Part shown: positions 1 to 11,871 of the stretch, piece after piece
Numbering within the stretch: position 1 is the first letter of the stretch
How the letters are laid out: each line of letters opens with the position of its first letter
Source: Madurella fahalii
Taxonomy: Eukaryota; Ascomycota; Sordariomycetes; Sordariales
Length of the DNA: 64,000 bases
Assembly: GCA_029876055.1 (NCBI GenBank)
Contig: CM056879.1
Coordinates: 2,914,001 to 2,978,000 of the forward strand
Direction of reading: 5' to 3'
Notes under the pieces: generated by a model
What the model was told of the DNA's origin: nothing
Database searches by the model: none
What the model saw: the letters and a program-made list of their open reading frames with translations, nothing else
Position numbers and translations under genes: made by a program

Positions 1-738
1 CACACTCATTACCTCGACTACACATCAACCCACGAGCCTCTCGCACCGGCGTCCTTCTCCTTCGTCCGCGCCTCGTGCCTACGTACACTGTCGCTTGAGA
101 CTCTTCCTCGCACCCCGGCGACGGGCCCACCGTCGTCTGGAAACGCTATCCCCACTCCAGGCGCCTCCCCGAGTACCCCTGCTTTTGTTACCACGCACAG
201 CATCGGCTCGGCCGCGTCGGGTGGTCCGATATTCTTCGGCGACTCGGCGACGGGCTACACGACCGCCTACATCTTCCGCATCCCCGATGTGCATGCCCGC
301 GGCCACAAGCGCGTCTACGCCTTCCTGGCCCTCAGCACCCACCGGGAACGCCTCGCGATGAAGACGTTCCCGTTCATCGCGGCTGCCTTTCGAGAAATGG
401 CATCCTGGATCCAGGAGCTTGCCGAGGCCGAAGCCGAGCGCGCACTAGCGGAGTCGACCGGCTCATCGGCGAGCAGCCCCGTCGTTCCCGGCCCGGGCTA
501 CGGAAGCTTCCAGTCCGAACCGGCTGCTCCGCCCGTGTCCGGGGGGAGTAGCAGTAGCTTCTTGATGGGCGGCATGGGCGGCCTGTCACGGCGCATGGGC
601 GGCGGCTTCGGGGGCTCCGGGGTTGCGTTGAAACAGCGTGGCTTAGCCGAGCTGGTCGGCCTCCCGGACTTCTTTATCGAGCTGCACACCAAGTTTGTGA
701 GGCTCCTTTTGGAGCTGGGGGTCGCGCTTGGCTCGTGA
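1..738 (+). CDS. lst7: Lst7 / folliculin family protein, 3' part
   Basis: The reading frame is open from base 1 to a TGA at 736-738, so the 5' end lies outside the window. About 245 residues are visible. The recognisable part is the folliculin longin-type N-terminal domain: a segment reading IFFGDSATGYTTAYIFRIPD, then DVHARGHKRVYAFLAL and a helix around FPFIAAAFREMASWIQEL. A low-complexity Gly/Ser/Pro stretch follows, then a final helix ending FFIELHTKFVRLLLELG. Family knowledge: yeast Lst7 pairs with Lst4 as a Rag-GTPase (Gtr2) activating complex at the vacuole in TORC1 amino-acid signalling; fungal Lst7 proteins are short and lack the DENN half of animal folliculin, consistent with the end seen here. 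A GTGAGT at 735-740 overlaps the stop, so a further spliced exon cannot be excluded. Family assignment is fairly sure. Confidence 0.82.
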   Translation, partial: HTHYLDYTSTHEPLAPASFSFVRASCLRTLSLETLPRTPATGPPSSGNAIPTPGASPSTPAFVTTHSIGSAASGGPIFFGDSATGYTTAYIFRIPDVHARGHKRVYAFLALSTHRERLAMKTFPFIAAAFREMASWIQELAEAEAERALAESTGSSASSPVVPGPGYGSFQSEPAAPPVSGGSSSSFLMGGMGGLSRRMGGGFGGSGVALKQRGLAELVGLPDFFIELHTKFVRLLLELGVALGS

Positions 739-1909
739 GTAAGCGGCGATGGCATTGTTCTGGTTGGCCGTATCTGTCTTTTTTGCCCATTCGAGCCACG
801 GACAGTGCCAAGCCGCTACGGCGCCGGCACTCTTGAGGAGATCACGATAACCCTCTGTTTCAACACCATCATTATCAGCACTATATGTTACCGGCCACAG
901 TATTCACGGCCAGGCAGACCCAGACCGTTTTAACAACCCTCACCGCTGTCTCCGAGATGATGCGGTTCGAAATTGGGCGATAATGGATATTGGGTAATGA
1001 TAATGAACACTCTCGCATCGCGGCCCTCGAACAATCGACAATAAGGAACCGCCGCACCCATTCTCTGTTGAGCAGCCCAACTGCCTTGGGGAAACATATC
1101 CAAAGAAAGGAAAGCAATACATTCAACACTGGTTTTTGTTCAGATGGACGGATCGGAGAATTTCGGAATGGAAATAATAGAGGTTAGGATTTTGGATGTT
1201 TCCTTTGGTTTTGCGTTTGGAGGATATACCCGGTATTAAGACGAGCTACACCCACTCCACGGAGGGAGAAACCAGAGGAGGTATGCTCGGGAAGGGAATG
1301 GATAGGCGGACGTGATGTAAGATGGATGAATGGACAACTCAGGGAGCAGTCTTTGGGACCCAAAATTTGTTTCCCTCCCCCACTTTCAATCTCTCTCTCC
1401 TCTTTTTTTTTTTCTTTTCTACGCTGATACCCAGAGGTCTTTTTCTTGGCGGAGATAGGGAATCGTGATGGTAACGGCGAAACGCGTCAGTGAGCAAGTT
1501 AGGTTCTGTACTATTATCGAGGCTGTTGCCACGTACCACACCGCATGCGATGTTTGGACTAGGAAGAGGAAGGGGAAGGGCAAAGGGGAACAGCAACAGG
1601 CTTGGGTATGGAGAGGAGATATTACAGAGACGGCACCGTCATGTAGGATACACGGAGCTGCAACAGCAGGACTTCAAGAAGAAACAAAGTTCCCTGAACG
1701 ACATGCGTGGTTAGTTGATCATCAGCCTGGGGCAAGGTAGAAACGAGCACGACAACCTGGCAAAACGGGTCTCTCTAGTGTGTAAAGCAGCTACGTTCTG
1801 CTTGTATCGTACATGACAAACCGCATCTCCTTGCTTTTCTCCCGCAAACACCACCTCTCCCCCATCCTCGGGCTCCCAACATCGCAACCCATTCACCAGA
1901 GCTGGTCGT
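739..1909. other. Convergent intergenic region
   Basis: This stretch lies between the 3' ends of the lst7 (+) and RPT3 (-) genes. It holds a CT/T-rich tract at about 1375-1420 and no reading frame with coding character on either strand. It is probably made of two 3' untranslated regions. Confidence 0.6.
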
Positions 1910-3229
1910 CTATTTGTAGAAGTCAAATTTGTTCTCATCGGTCGTTCCTTTGACTTGGCTGCTATACGCGTCCTCGAGGTCAGCCTGGATAATGTTGTAC
2001 CGGTTCTTGCGCACCGCGCGCAGCCCGGCCTCCTGCATAATAGCGGCGATGACGGCGCCACTGAGCGGGTCGTTGCGCACAATCAGGCTGTCGAGGTCGA
2101 CCTCGGGGGCTAGGCTCATCTTGCTAGCGATAGTGGTGAAGATGAGGCGGCGCTCGCGGCGGTCGCGCAGGCTAGGGAACTCAATCTTGCGGTCGAGGCG
2201 GCCCGGGCGGAGCAGGGCCGGGTCGAGCGTGTCGGCGCGGTTGGTGGCCATGATGACCTTGACGTTGGCCGTCTGGTCGAAGCCGTCCATCTGGTTGAGC
2301 AACTCAAGCAGAATGCGCTGCACCTCGCGGTCGGCGCCCGTCTGCGCGTCGAAGCGCTTGGTCGCGATGGCGTCGATCTCGTCGATGAAGATGATGGCCG
2401 GCGCGTTCTCGCGCGCCATGCGGAACACGTCGCGCACCATGCGGGGGCCCTCGCCCAGGTACTTTTGCACAAACTCGGAGCCGACCACGCGGATGAAGTT
2501 TGCCGTCGTCGAGTTGGCGACCGCCTTGACCAGCATGGTCTTGCCCGTGCCCGGCGGGCCGTAGAGCAGCACGCCGCGCGGAGGGTCGATGCCGATCTGT
2601 TTGTAGAGGTCAAAGTGCGTCAGCGGGAGCTCGACGGCTTCCCGGATCTCCTGTTTCTGCATGTCCAGACCGCCGACGTCGGCGTACGTCACATCGGGCT
2701 TCTCATCGGCGCCGAGCATGGCGATGGACGAGTCCGCCTCGGGCGGGAGGATGTCGACCAGGGCATTGGAGTGGCGGTGGAGAGCGACCGAGGACGAAGG
2801 CTTGAGCTTCTCGCGGTCGAGCGTCGAGAGGATGCGGACAACGTAGTTGGATCCGGTGCTGGACTGGACGATACCGGTGCTGGCGCCATGTTAACCCGAC
2901 CGAGCGCTGCCAGGCTCAGAGGGAGCAACTCACTTTTGGTCAATAGCTTCCATAAACTGGCCGATGACGAGAGGGACGCTCTGGATCCGCTTGATCTCCT
3001 CTTGCGCCCGGACCAACTCGCGCTTCAGACTCCTCTGCTCATCCTTGATATACTCCTCTTGCAGCTGGATGTATTCGAGCTGCCGTTGCAGCCGCTTCAG
3101 GGTCGCATACTCGTCGCCACCTTCTATGGGCACGCCCTCGAAATTCTCAATCGTGGGGATCGTCGAGAGGGCGTTCTTCTTGTGCGGCTGGACATGGTTG
3201 GCTGCGTTCTCGACAAGAATATCACCCAT
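1910..3229 (-). CDS. rpt3: 26S proteasome regulatory ATPase Rpt3 (PSMC4)
   Basis: Two exons, 3229-2934 and 2879-1910, joined over a 54-nt intron (GTGAGT...CAG); the phase closes and gives 421 residues, the normal Rpt3 length. The product is one of six AAA+ ATPases of the 19S base that unfold ubiquitinated proteins into the 20S core. Visible elements: N-terminal coiled coil (about residues 40-85), OB-region reading NTGIVQSSTGSNY across the exon junction, Walker A GPPGTGKT at about 206-213, Walker B IIFIDEID with Asp-Glu at about 265-266, the GRLDRKIEFP arginine-finger region, and the C-terminal HbYX tail FYK that docks in the 20S alpha pocket. The tail KFDFYK and the N-terminus separate Rpt3 from Rpt1, 2, 4, 5 and 6. 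The start is the ATG of MGDILVENA; an upstream non-ATG extension in the same frame looks like leader. Confidence 0.96.
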
Positions 3230-4681
3230 TTTGAAGGCTCTTTTCTGATTCCGGGTCTGGGTTCTGCGGCGAGTTCCGGTCGCGGGGAGACTAGGATGGA
3301 TGTCGATGTAGTAAGAGCGTAGGCGTCGATGTTGGCGTTGATGCTGGCGACGATGCGGTGCATGCAAATTGCGGGCTGTTTTGCAGCCTGAGCTGGAAAG
3401 TCGCTTCGTTTGCTGTTCGGTCGTTGCTTTCGCCTCGTGGCGCGTGCAGTCGGGTATCGCTTGGCGTCAGTTCGCTCGTCATCTGCTTGGAGCCTGAGAT
3501 TGACCTACTGCCTGCCGGCAATCGCCCTAGGATCTTGGCGGCCTTGTCAGGTGAGACGACCAATGGCTGGCCCAGTGCATCTTGGAACAAGTTAGGTACA
3601 TACAGTACTGTACGGTACAACACACAACTGGATAAAACCGACAGCGTCGTGAAATATTTATAACCAAGTTTGACCAAATAGCTTAAATAATAGATTAAAA
3701 ATATATATCAACAAACATTACTTGAGTACAGCAACTTGCAGGGTTACTAAAGCGAAATCGGATACTCTGCTTTTTGATGCGTTCATACTGTCAAGAGGCA
3801 TGGTTGATTTTATCTAGCCCGTACAGTAGTAGCACAGTGTCAGCGGAAGCTGGCGGGCCCACTTTTCCACTTCCAAGGACTGAGATGATGTGACAGGATC
3901 TGTCACCGCAACAAGGCCAATGCGGAGGTAGCCAGCGGAAGCAATATGGGTTTTAGAGCACTTCGTGTTTCCCGTTTCCTCGCGGAAAGAGATACTCTGG
4001 TTCATTATTTCCTTGGTGCGCCGTGCCGGTAAAGCGGCTGTTCGTCCATCTCCCAGATTGGAAACTGAGGTGTGGAAGACTGCCTGTGATTAACTTTAAC
4101 GTAGTCCCCCACGCCTAAAGTGGCCCACGCTACCTTACTGCCGGCCTTGACGGCCAAGACCCGTTCTTGTCCGTCCCACGTATCTCTACCTGCAGCAGCC
4201 CCATCACAATTGGCCGTCCTGCGCGCGAGCTGTCTCCAAATCGATGCCAGTCCAAAGACCCTAGATCCCCACTGCTCGAATCGGATGATGCCAGTGTGAG
4301 CTGCAGTTGCGGTCATCGCAGCCACGAAGCCACCCACCCCCAAAGCAAGCTGCAGCGGTTCTGGGCCCGAGACAAAGCCAGAGCCGCCTGGGCGAGTGCC
4401 ATGTGGGGTGACTGGGTCCGACTGCGTCCGACTGCGTCAGTTGTGCCCCAACCGTTTGCCTTGCTGTTCTTCGCTCTTCAATCCCAGACCGTCTTAGTCA
4501 CATCGCTGGCCGGGGGTCACTCTCCACTCCAGGTGCCCTATCTGTCAAGCAGCCGGAACCGGGCGCAGCAGATCATCCACTTGGCCCGCCTGCCTCCGGT
4601 CCTTATCCCTTCTTTTCCCGCTTGTTCACGCCGCCTCTTCCCCAGAACCAAGACCATCGTGCCCCGCGGCCCAGCTGCCTC

Positions 4682-4721
<40 letters not shown>

Positions 4722-4926
4722 TTCTTTTGCGTCTTGGGCTAGTTCGGAGTCCAGGTACCTCCATCTCGAGTGTCGAATTCATGATCCCTTTCTCGCCTAC
4801 CACTCTGCACATCGCCTCGGTAGTAACAAGCACTTGGCCCCATACCGCTGCCCTCCGCCACGCTTGTCTGTTACACCTTGTTTGAACCCCGAAGAAAGCA
4901 ACGCTGCTCCACCGGTGATCATCGCA
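3230..4926. other. Divergent upstream region of RPT3 and the 4927 gene
   Basis: About 1.7 kb between two divergent genes. I see no supported coding frame: the frame at 4005-4343 (-) lacks an ATG and any recognisable motif. The right half (4600-4926) is CT-rich and probably contains the promoter and leader of the small gene at 4927, including a GCC repeat. An AT-rich patch lies at about 3640-3720. Confidence 0.5.
4686..4721. repeat. (GCC)12 trinucleotide repeat
   Basis: Twelve perfect GCC units in the presumed 5' leader or promoter of the gene starting at 4927. It would be expected to vary in length between strains. Confidence 0.9.
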
Positions 4927-5493
4927 ATGGACAACATGCTTTCTTCCATCACCATTCCCGACCAGCGCCACCGGCAGTCGGCCCAGGCCGAGGCTGGCTC
5001 GTCGCCATCATCATACTCGAGCTCCCCAAGCACGCCGGCGCCTTGCTCCAAGACGCCCTCTCGGGCGGCTCAAAAGCAGAAGATGCTGCACACTAGGCGG
5101 CCCAGCCTACTAAGTTAGCTTGCCGCCTGTCGCTCCCGCACCGGCGGGCCATCTGTGCTAACCAGCTAATACCTTTCGCCAGGCTCGGCCTTCTCCAAGC
5201 AAGAGTGCACTACAATCAAGATTGGCGATGATCCCGACGGACCCATGCGACTGGTAAGCTTCCGCTGTAGTGGCTTGACGTTGTGCTGCCCCATCTAGCC
5301 GCATCATCATTCGCTCACAATAGCGTATCACTAGGTCACGTACCTCTCGTCCGGCCAAGGCTTTGTCTGGAACCCCGAGATCTTCCTCCCATCGTTCGGC
5401 GATTACGACTATGTACCGCTCGAGCAGCGACGCGACCCGGTGCACGAGATCTATCTAAGCGACGAAGAGATCAAGAAGATGATGCCGCAGTAA
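4927..5493 (+). CDS. Small conserved-looking fungal protein of unknown function
   Basis: Three exons, 4927-5113, 5183-5253 and 5335-5493. Splice phases close (187+71+159 nt) to give 138 residues. The first intron begins GTTAGC, with a GCTAAC branch site at about 5157 and a CAG acceptor; the second begins GTAAGC. The N-terminal 60 residues are Ser/Pro-rich and low in complexity. The C-terminal half looks folded: a stretch around AFSKQECTTIKIGDDPDG, then SSGQGFVWNPEIFLPSF, and a charged end with DEEIKKMMPQ. I cannot name the family; the pattern resembles small uncharacterised proteins of filamentous ascomycetes. There is no signal peptide or membrane segment. The start is the first ATG in frame after the CT-rich leader; a second ATG lies three codons on. 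Confidence 0.72.
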
Positions 5494-6950
5494 ATGCGCG
5501 ATTAGAAGACGGACATATTAGATCAACCCGGTGGTCAGGTTACATTGCACTGGGAGCATCCCTAGACCTGCTTCACGGCGGCGTGAAGCCACGACTTTGT
5601 TCATCGGAAATGCCTGGAGTTGGGAGCTAGCTGCTGTTTCACGCTGGTTCATTGGGCTTCCCAGCACGCAATTCCCGTCATCTCTCGGACGCGGATTCCC
5701 AAGCACTCCTGAAGGGTTGACACATACAATATATGCGTCGCTGTAAATGATCAGCCACCTTTTTTTTTTTTTTTTTTTTGCCCTTCTCTTTCTGTCTTTC
5801 TGTCTTTTCTCTCTTTCGTTAGGCTTTGCCTCCAGGGCATATAGCGTCATAGGGCCGAAGGCAACGGCTGGACTGGGAGTTTTGACACTTTGGGAGCCAG
5901 GGGTAATCATTCATCTTGAGTCACTGGGGAGTTGGATTTGGGGGCGTTCATGACTCCCTTGTCTTCAGGTGCGGCTTGCATCTTTTCCCCTCAAAATATA
6001 TCTTACCAACTAGAGCTTCTCGACCGGACTCATCTGAGTGCTGATACTATGTAAACTGGATTGGAACTGGCGTCTTGGACGGTAGTACATGGCAATGCGG
6101 GCACGTTTGACGTAGCCTGTTTGACACTAAATTGTGCTTCGTTGGCACTGCATAACATCCTGGACAACCACTATTTGGTGTGGCGGGGGGTTGTTGCTCC
6201 TCTGTTGGTCTCCGTCCTAGAAATCGTATTTTTGTGGTATGTAGGGCAGTCTTAAACCGAGGACGAAGAATGGCCCTCCGTCTCCCGTCCTCAGCTTCAG
6301 TCCTTTCAATCACCCCAGACAAGCATTACTTATGCACAACGGCAAGCCGCAGTATGCCGGCGATCCCGCTGCAGCTGATAAGACCGGACCCATTGCCGCC
6401 CCGCCGTTGATCACTGAACCCCACCAAGCCGGGCCTACCGGACCCTCCTCGGTCTAGCGTAACCCGATTCGCTCGTTGAAGGCTGGAGACAGGCCCCACC
6501 CTGCATGGTTCAAGCAGCGCCCCCTCTCCCCCTTGAGATTAGGCAAAGAAGCAGAAGACCGGGCAGAGGGAGAGAATAAGCAAAATCAATGAAGATGGAG
6601 ATAAAAAAAAAAAAAAAAAAAAAAGGAGTTATTTCCACCCGAATCACGGTATTGTCGGTCAGGTGTTGAAAAAGGTCGAGGGGGATCTACAATAGCCAGG
6701 CTATGGTGGGGGGGCAGGACGCACGGGCCAACATTTGTTACGGCATGCATATAATTATCGATAAGTGATTTGCGGTCATTGAACGCGACGTTGACGCATG
6801 TTTATGCCGAGTTTGTGTACAGTACCTACACCAGGTCCAACCTTTGAATCTTTCAGTGACTCTTAACGGCCAGGTGCGAAACTCAGCGTAACAATCCTAT
6901 TCTGTCACTAAGCAAACTAGACTAGTAAATAAACTATCAAACCCACCAGT
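5494..6950. other. Intergenic region with homopolymer tracts
   Basis: No supported gene. It contains a T20 run at 5760-5779 and an A22 run at 6603-6624, and otherwise unremarkable sequence. The right end should hold the MIS14 promoter. Confidence 0.55.
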
Positions 6951-7777
6951 ATGGACTCTGCAGGCCACCGGCCCATCGAACTCCAATCACCCGAAGATTT
7001 CACCTACCTCATCGACAACGTCCGGCGCGCCGCAGCAGACAGTATCAATGCCGCCTTCCCTCCAGTCGACGACACCACAGTAGACGCCCAAGAAGATGAG
7101 CTGCGCGACCGCATCGAACAGCTCGTCAACGACGTACGCACCATCCATCCCTCTCCCCTCTGCTTCCCCCCTCCCCCGGACTCCTCTTCCAAATTCCCAA
7201 CTAACCCCACCGTCACCCATGATCTTAGTACATCCTCAAAACCTTCACACTCGCCGCCCAGAACCTCACCATCAACGGCCTCCCCGTCGACGACCCCTCC
7301 CCTTACCTCGCCTCCCTCTCCGCACACCACCGCCGAGGCCAACCACCACAAAATCAACAGCAGCAACAACCCCAAGTGCAAATAGAGTACGAGCCCTTCG
7401 ACGCACGCAAGCGCGACCGCATCGAGGAGCTCGTCTCGCAGGAGGAGGACCTCCTGCGGTCCATCGCGCAGCTGAAGCGGCGGGTGCCGCGCGCGACGGC
7501 GGCGCGGTGGGCCGAGGCGGCGGGGGAAGGGCTGGCGGCCGACGAGGCGGCGCTCGAGGCGGTGCGGGCGCGCGTCGAGGAGGAAGGCGGGGTGTCGGGC
7601 AAGAAGGCGCTCGAGGGCATGGGCGAGCTAGACTGGCAGGACGGGGTCGAGGGCCGGTTCCGGGAGGCGGTCGAGGCGCTGGGGCGGCTGAAGAGGGACA
7701 TGCCGGCTGCCGTGGCCAAGATGGAGAGGGCGAGGGTCGCGGCGGGGTATGTGACTGGGAGTACTACCGGGAGGTGA
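6951..7777 (+). CDS. mis14: Kinetochore protein Mis14/Nsl1 (MIS12 complex)
   Basis: Two exons, 6951-7133 and 7229-7777, with a 95-nt intron (GTACGC...TTAG) that ends in phase. The protein has 243 residues. The N-terminus reads IELQSPEDFTYLIDNVRRAA, the signature I associate with fungal Mis14/Nsl1, followed by a pattern DRIEQLVND joined across the intron to YILKTFTLAAQNLTINGLPV. The C-terminal half is a long charged coiled coil (about residues 130-230). Family knowledge: Mis14/Nsl1 is one of four subunits of the MIS12/MIND complex, which bridges centromere-bound CENP-C to Ndc80 and KNL1. The second exon is very GC-rich and uses many GCG/GAG codons. The length fits the family. Confidence 0.85.
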
Positions 7778-8247
7778 TCAAGTCGGAGAGAGGATAGGTT
7801 TGGCGAAAATATTTTGATAATCTTTTCTCTTCTATGGAAAGGCGTTTGGGGAGGTTGAGAGAGGTGGGGGGTGGTTGGGGGGGCGGGCATGTCGGATGGA
7901 TGGAGGGATTTGATATCAAGAGCAGGCGAAGCAATTACGACGAAACGTAGTTATAAACCGGTAAAACCAACTATGCAAGGAGTCTATTGTTGTATCCATG
8001 CGAGAGAGATCAAGATATTACGGACGAAGACACGAGGTATCTACAGCGCATACCGCAGAACCCCCGCGTTAACCCAACGGGCCCCCTCCCTCCAATCACT
8101 AATATACCGCCACACCGCAAGCTGGCCAGCTTGATCCACGGCCGCCCACGTTACCCGCGGGCAAAGCCCCTCGTTTCCCCAGTCCGAAGATACAATACAA
8201 GCAACTGCATCTTCACAGGCTGCGTCCACCTCTAGTTGTCGATTATT
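7778..8247. other. Convergent 3' region of MIS14 and SEC14
   Basis: 470 bases between two stop codons. No coding signal seen; presumably two 3' untranslated regions. Confidence 0.6.
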
Positions 8248-9543
8248 CTATGCGGCGGCCGGAGCGGGAGCGGCAGCATCGGTCTTAGTTGTCTCGGCAG
8301 TCTCAGCAGTTTCGGCAGTTTCGGTAGTCTCAGCAGTCTCGGCAGCGGGAGCGGGAGCAGGGGCTGAAGCGGCCGCGCTGGCGTCAGCACCATCTTTCAC
8401 CTCTGCCGGCGCTGTCTCGACAGGAGCGCTCTCCTTCTTCTCCCACTTGGCCGGGCGTGCCCATTCCTTTTCATGCCACGGGCCCATGTCGCTATACTCG
8501 CACCCGCCTGGGCACTCGCAGGTGCCGCCAAACTGCTTGGGCAAGTTCTCGGCCGGCACCTGCTGGAGCAGCTCCTTTTGGTAGCCGCTGCCGAGCACGT
8601 GGATCTTCTGCACCGTGACGGGATCCAGCCAGCCCTTGACGACGCTCCAGACAGTGCCGAAGCCCCAGGGGGCATTGATGATGTACAACCGGCCCAGGCG
8701 TTCCGGGTAATAGTTCTGGCTCATCGCGCTCGCCTGCCTGACGTAACTGTACACCTGGGGCGCCTTGGCCAGGCCGACGCCCTTGAGGTCCATGATGGTG
8801 CAGCACGTCTCGAGTAGGACGCCGGCCTTGCGGCTGCAGGCGGGCAACCGCGGGTCCCCCACTCGCTCGTACTCGACCGCAAGGTTAGTCAGCATGCGCT
8901 CGGCCGTCGTAATCTTGTACATGGCGTTCAGATCGATACCGCCGAGCTGCTCGATGTAAACGGGGCGGCCGTCCTGTAGTCGGTTAGCATGAACAGTTGC
9001 GGTGGCACACAAAGAGGGCGAGGAGGGAGGGGGAAGGTGTGGACATTTACCTTGTCGGTCTTGTGGTAGAATTGGGGATAATACTTAAACATGTCCTTCT
9101 TCTCGGGGTACTCCCAAGTCGGCACGGTGTCGTCCAGGTTGAGTTCTTGCCGCCACTTCTCGCAGTCGATGAACCTAGCCTTGTTTAGCGTTCCCATGCT
9201 CGCGCCCGCTAGCCAGATGCCCTACTTACATCTTCTTGGCGAGTTCCACATCGAACTTGCGAGCACGCAGGAAGCGCAGCTGCCCAAACGCCCGTCAGCA
9301 GCCATCCCCATGCCGCACTCGTATGCCAAAAGGAAGGCCAGCTCGTACCAGTGTCAGCGTATCGAGACGCTTGGTGAAGCCCTCGGACTCGAGCAGCAGT
9401 CGGAGCTGGTGCACCTGGGCCTGCTGTTGGGCCGTCAGGTAGCCCGGGTGCCCGCTCTGAGCGACGGGCGCCGTAGTCGGGAAGTCATAATCGTCGTACT
9501 TGGGGTCGAGCTCCAGGGGTCTGGGTGCAAGCTCAGCTGCCAT
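8248..9543 (-). CDS. sec14: Sec14 phosphatidylinositol/phosphatidylcholine transfer protein
   Basis: Four exons: 9543-9349, 9279-9230, 9174-9051, 8973-8248. All donors are GTRNGY-like (GTACGA, GTAAGT, GTAAAT) and phases close to 364 residues. The CRAL-TRIO N region ends with LRFLRARKFDVELAKKM spread over the short second exon; the CRAL-TRIO lipid-binding domain follows, with DGRPVYIEQLGGID, IMDLKGVG, YYPERLGRLYIINAPW and a C-terminal helix. Family knowledge: Sec14 exchanges PI and PC and supports Golgi secretion by sustaining PI4P. After the core (about residue 300) there is an added Ala/Glu/Thr/Pro-rich tail with tandem TAE-type repeats that yeast Sec14 lacks. The start MAAELAPRP is the first ATG; upstream sequence in frame contains no better one. 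Confidence 0.94.
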
Positions 9544-11871
9544 GGTGTTTCTGGATATTCGATCTGATCGGAATTGGAGGCTGTCTCTCGACTTGAACGT
9601 TTCGGATACCGCGTCTCCTAAGGAGTGAGTATGAGGGAACGGCGGAGGGATGCTGTGCAGTTGCAGATACGTATAGGTCCAAGAGCGTGTGGACACGGAG
9701 CAGGGAAGTAGCGGCGAGGGAAATGGCGAGGAACAAGGAAGGGCGGATTAGAGCTGGGAGGCGTCGACACAGTACCCTATTTGGCGAGGTGCCTGAAATG
9801 GTCAGGGGGACGCGGGGCTGTTGAATTTTCGTCATGGGCGGCCGGGAGACGGCGCCGGGGTTGGCAGCGAATGTGCGGTCAAATCAGCTCCATCCAGTGA
9901 TCCAGTGTGCGCCCCGCACCTGGCGAGACCATTAAGCCTTGGGTGGACAGCCGGCAATCCCCACAACTTGGTCTGCCCCAGAGCATTCATCTTGACCGCC
10001 CCGGCGATTTGACAAGAAACACAGCGACCCGTGTCGGAAAACGGAAACATGTCTACAAAGGCAAGTACGCTGATTGGCAAGCTGCAGCTGAAATGCGGAA
10101 CCGAAACAATGGCTGACCCGCTGTTGGGCTTATCACGAACACACCTGGCCGGTTGCAAGGCCGGGCCTTGGTGCACTCCCGAGTCGCATATGCCACCCTC
10201 ACATGCGTTCCCAACACCACATCCGGAACATGGGCCACAAGGGTTGCACCTTTATGAGTGATAACGAAGGGTATAATAGTCCTAGGGTCCGCGAACTCTT
10301 CTCCACATGCCGTATATGGTTTCTTGTACTTGACCGAATTGACGTCTTATTGGTCGTCTTGGCCTGTGTTGAGTTATGCCAGCGCTCTGCTTCGTTGCGG
10401 CTAACTCACGGTTCACCCCAAGCGACTCGGGACGACCTATGATCGTGGCATCGAGCAGTTGCATGCACTCTCTCGCAGCGACAGTCTGTCACTGATCCCA
10501 AAATACGTGATGGGAAAAGCATCGAGGACTGCCGAATTCTCAGACATCGGGCTATCGTAATGATTGTATACGTCTGCATAGAAGATAAAACGGCGACCGT
10601 TGGCGAGACAAGTGAACCCAAATGAAGGTTGTGGCCAAGAGTGACCGGATATATCTGTTAGCCCGGACCACGTGTCACACCAGAAAGTATATGAGTCACA
10701 TGATTCACACTAACAGGAAAGTCAAATTATTTACTTTTTGGCCCCAACTTGCGTACTGCAGCATTGTTCCCAACCACAGTGCCCACGCGCTATGCCCCGG
10801 GTCTCCTATAGGGACAGCTACTCCGCCTGGATTGCAGGCGGTTAGCTCGTGGCCATACGTAGTATTATACATGTACTACCTGTATTACAGTTTTAGCTGG
10901 GGAGGGTTGATGAATGCATGGCACGGTAGGTTGCATGAAGTATCTCACCCCACGTAATTACCTACCAGCACATTTATTGCATCAGAACATCCTTCACTTC
11001 CACCGTTTCCGCTTTCCTTCATTGCACTCTTCTGCTGCCACGGGATACTAGGTTTCTTAAACCGTGACCAATGTGCGATCCTCCGCTCTGGTGTTAGTGC
11101 GCATTCTGCATGGGGTGTGAACAAAAGCGAGATCGTTCATGATCAACCCAGCCCCTTTGTGAAAGTCTAAAAAATATGCGCTGGAGAGGGTTATAAGCAC
11201 TCGTCTTCTTCTCCGTCTTGATAGGTAGCTGCAGGTCGGGATAGGAGATATATGCCTTCCCGGGTGCCCAAGCTAGCGGGCAAAGCTCAGGCTTAGATTA
11301 TACAATACCAGCATCTTGTATCTGACTACCATGCCACATTCAAATGCATAGTCCGCTGGAACACTGCATCAGTGTTTTGTAAGCGAAAACGATCTATCTC
11401 GGCACAACTAGTGTTCGCCCGAGGGCGCGCCGTTGCCTTCAGTGGACTAAGCGGGACCCAATTCGGTCGCGATAAAGCCTGTACTAACGGCCCTGTCCTA
11501 CCAGGTGACTGGGGGCCGGCGAGGTTTACCAGTTAATGCTTCCAGAATATCCGTGATATAGACGCGGCTTGACATCGTAAGCGCAAGATGGAGGGTTCCA
11601 TTGTATAAAACTCGCTCTCCCATCATGGCAATACGTCAATAGTTCACACGCCACAGACAGATTTAATTGGCACACATTGTCTCCTCCTCGGCTGGCTTAG
11701 AGAGTTCACGTCTTTATCCCCTTGCTCTTGGGTTCAGCATCTCTCTGTCTTCCCTGCGCTTCTCTTCTAGTCTTTTTCTATTCTTTTCCTTTTCCCCGCT
11801 CCAACAATCCCTTCCCCCCCCCGCCCACCCGCCGCGGGAAGCACCTCAACTTTCTAATAGTTACATTGCCT
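9544..11871. other. Gene-poor region upstream of SEC14
   Basis: About 2.3 kb with no supported gene. The left end is the SEC14 promoter side. I looked for split genes and tRNA A/B boxes on both strands and found none I can defend. A CT-rich tract at about 11690-11815 resembles a fungal 5' leader and precedes the broken frame at 11872. Confidence 0.45.

Noticed and set aside
4005..4343. 112-codon frame on the minus strand
   Set aside because: Starts at a non-ATG codon and shows no conserved-looking sequence.
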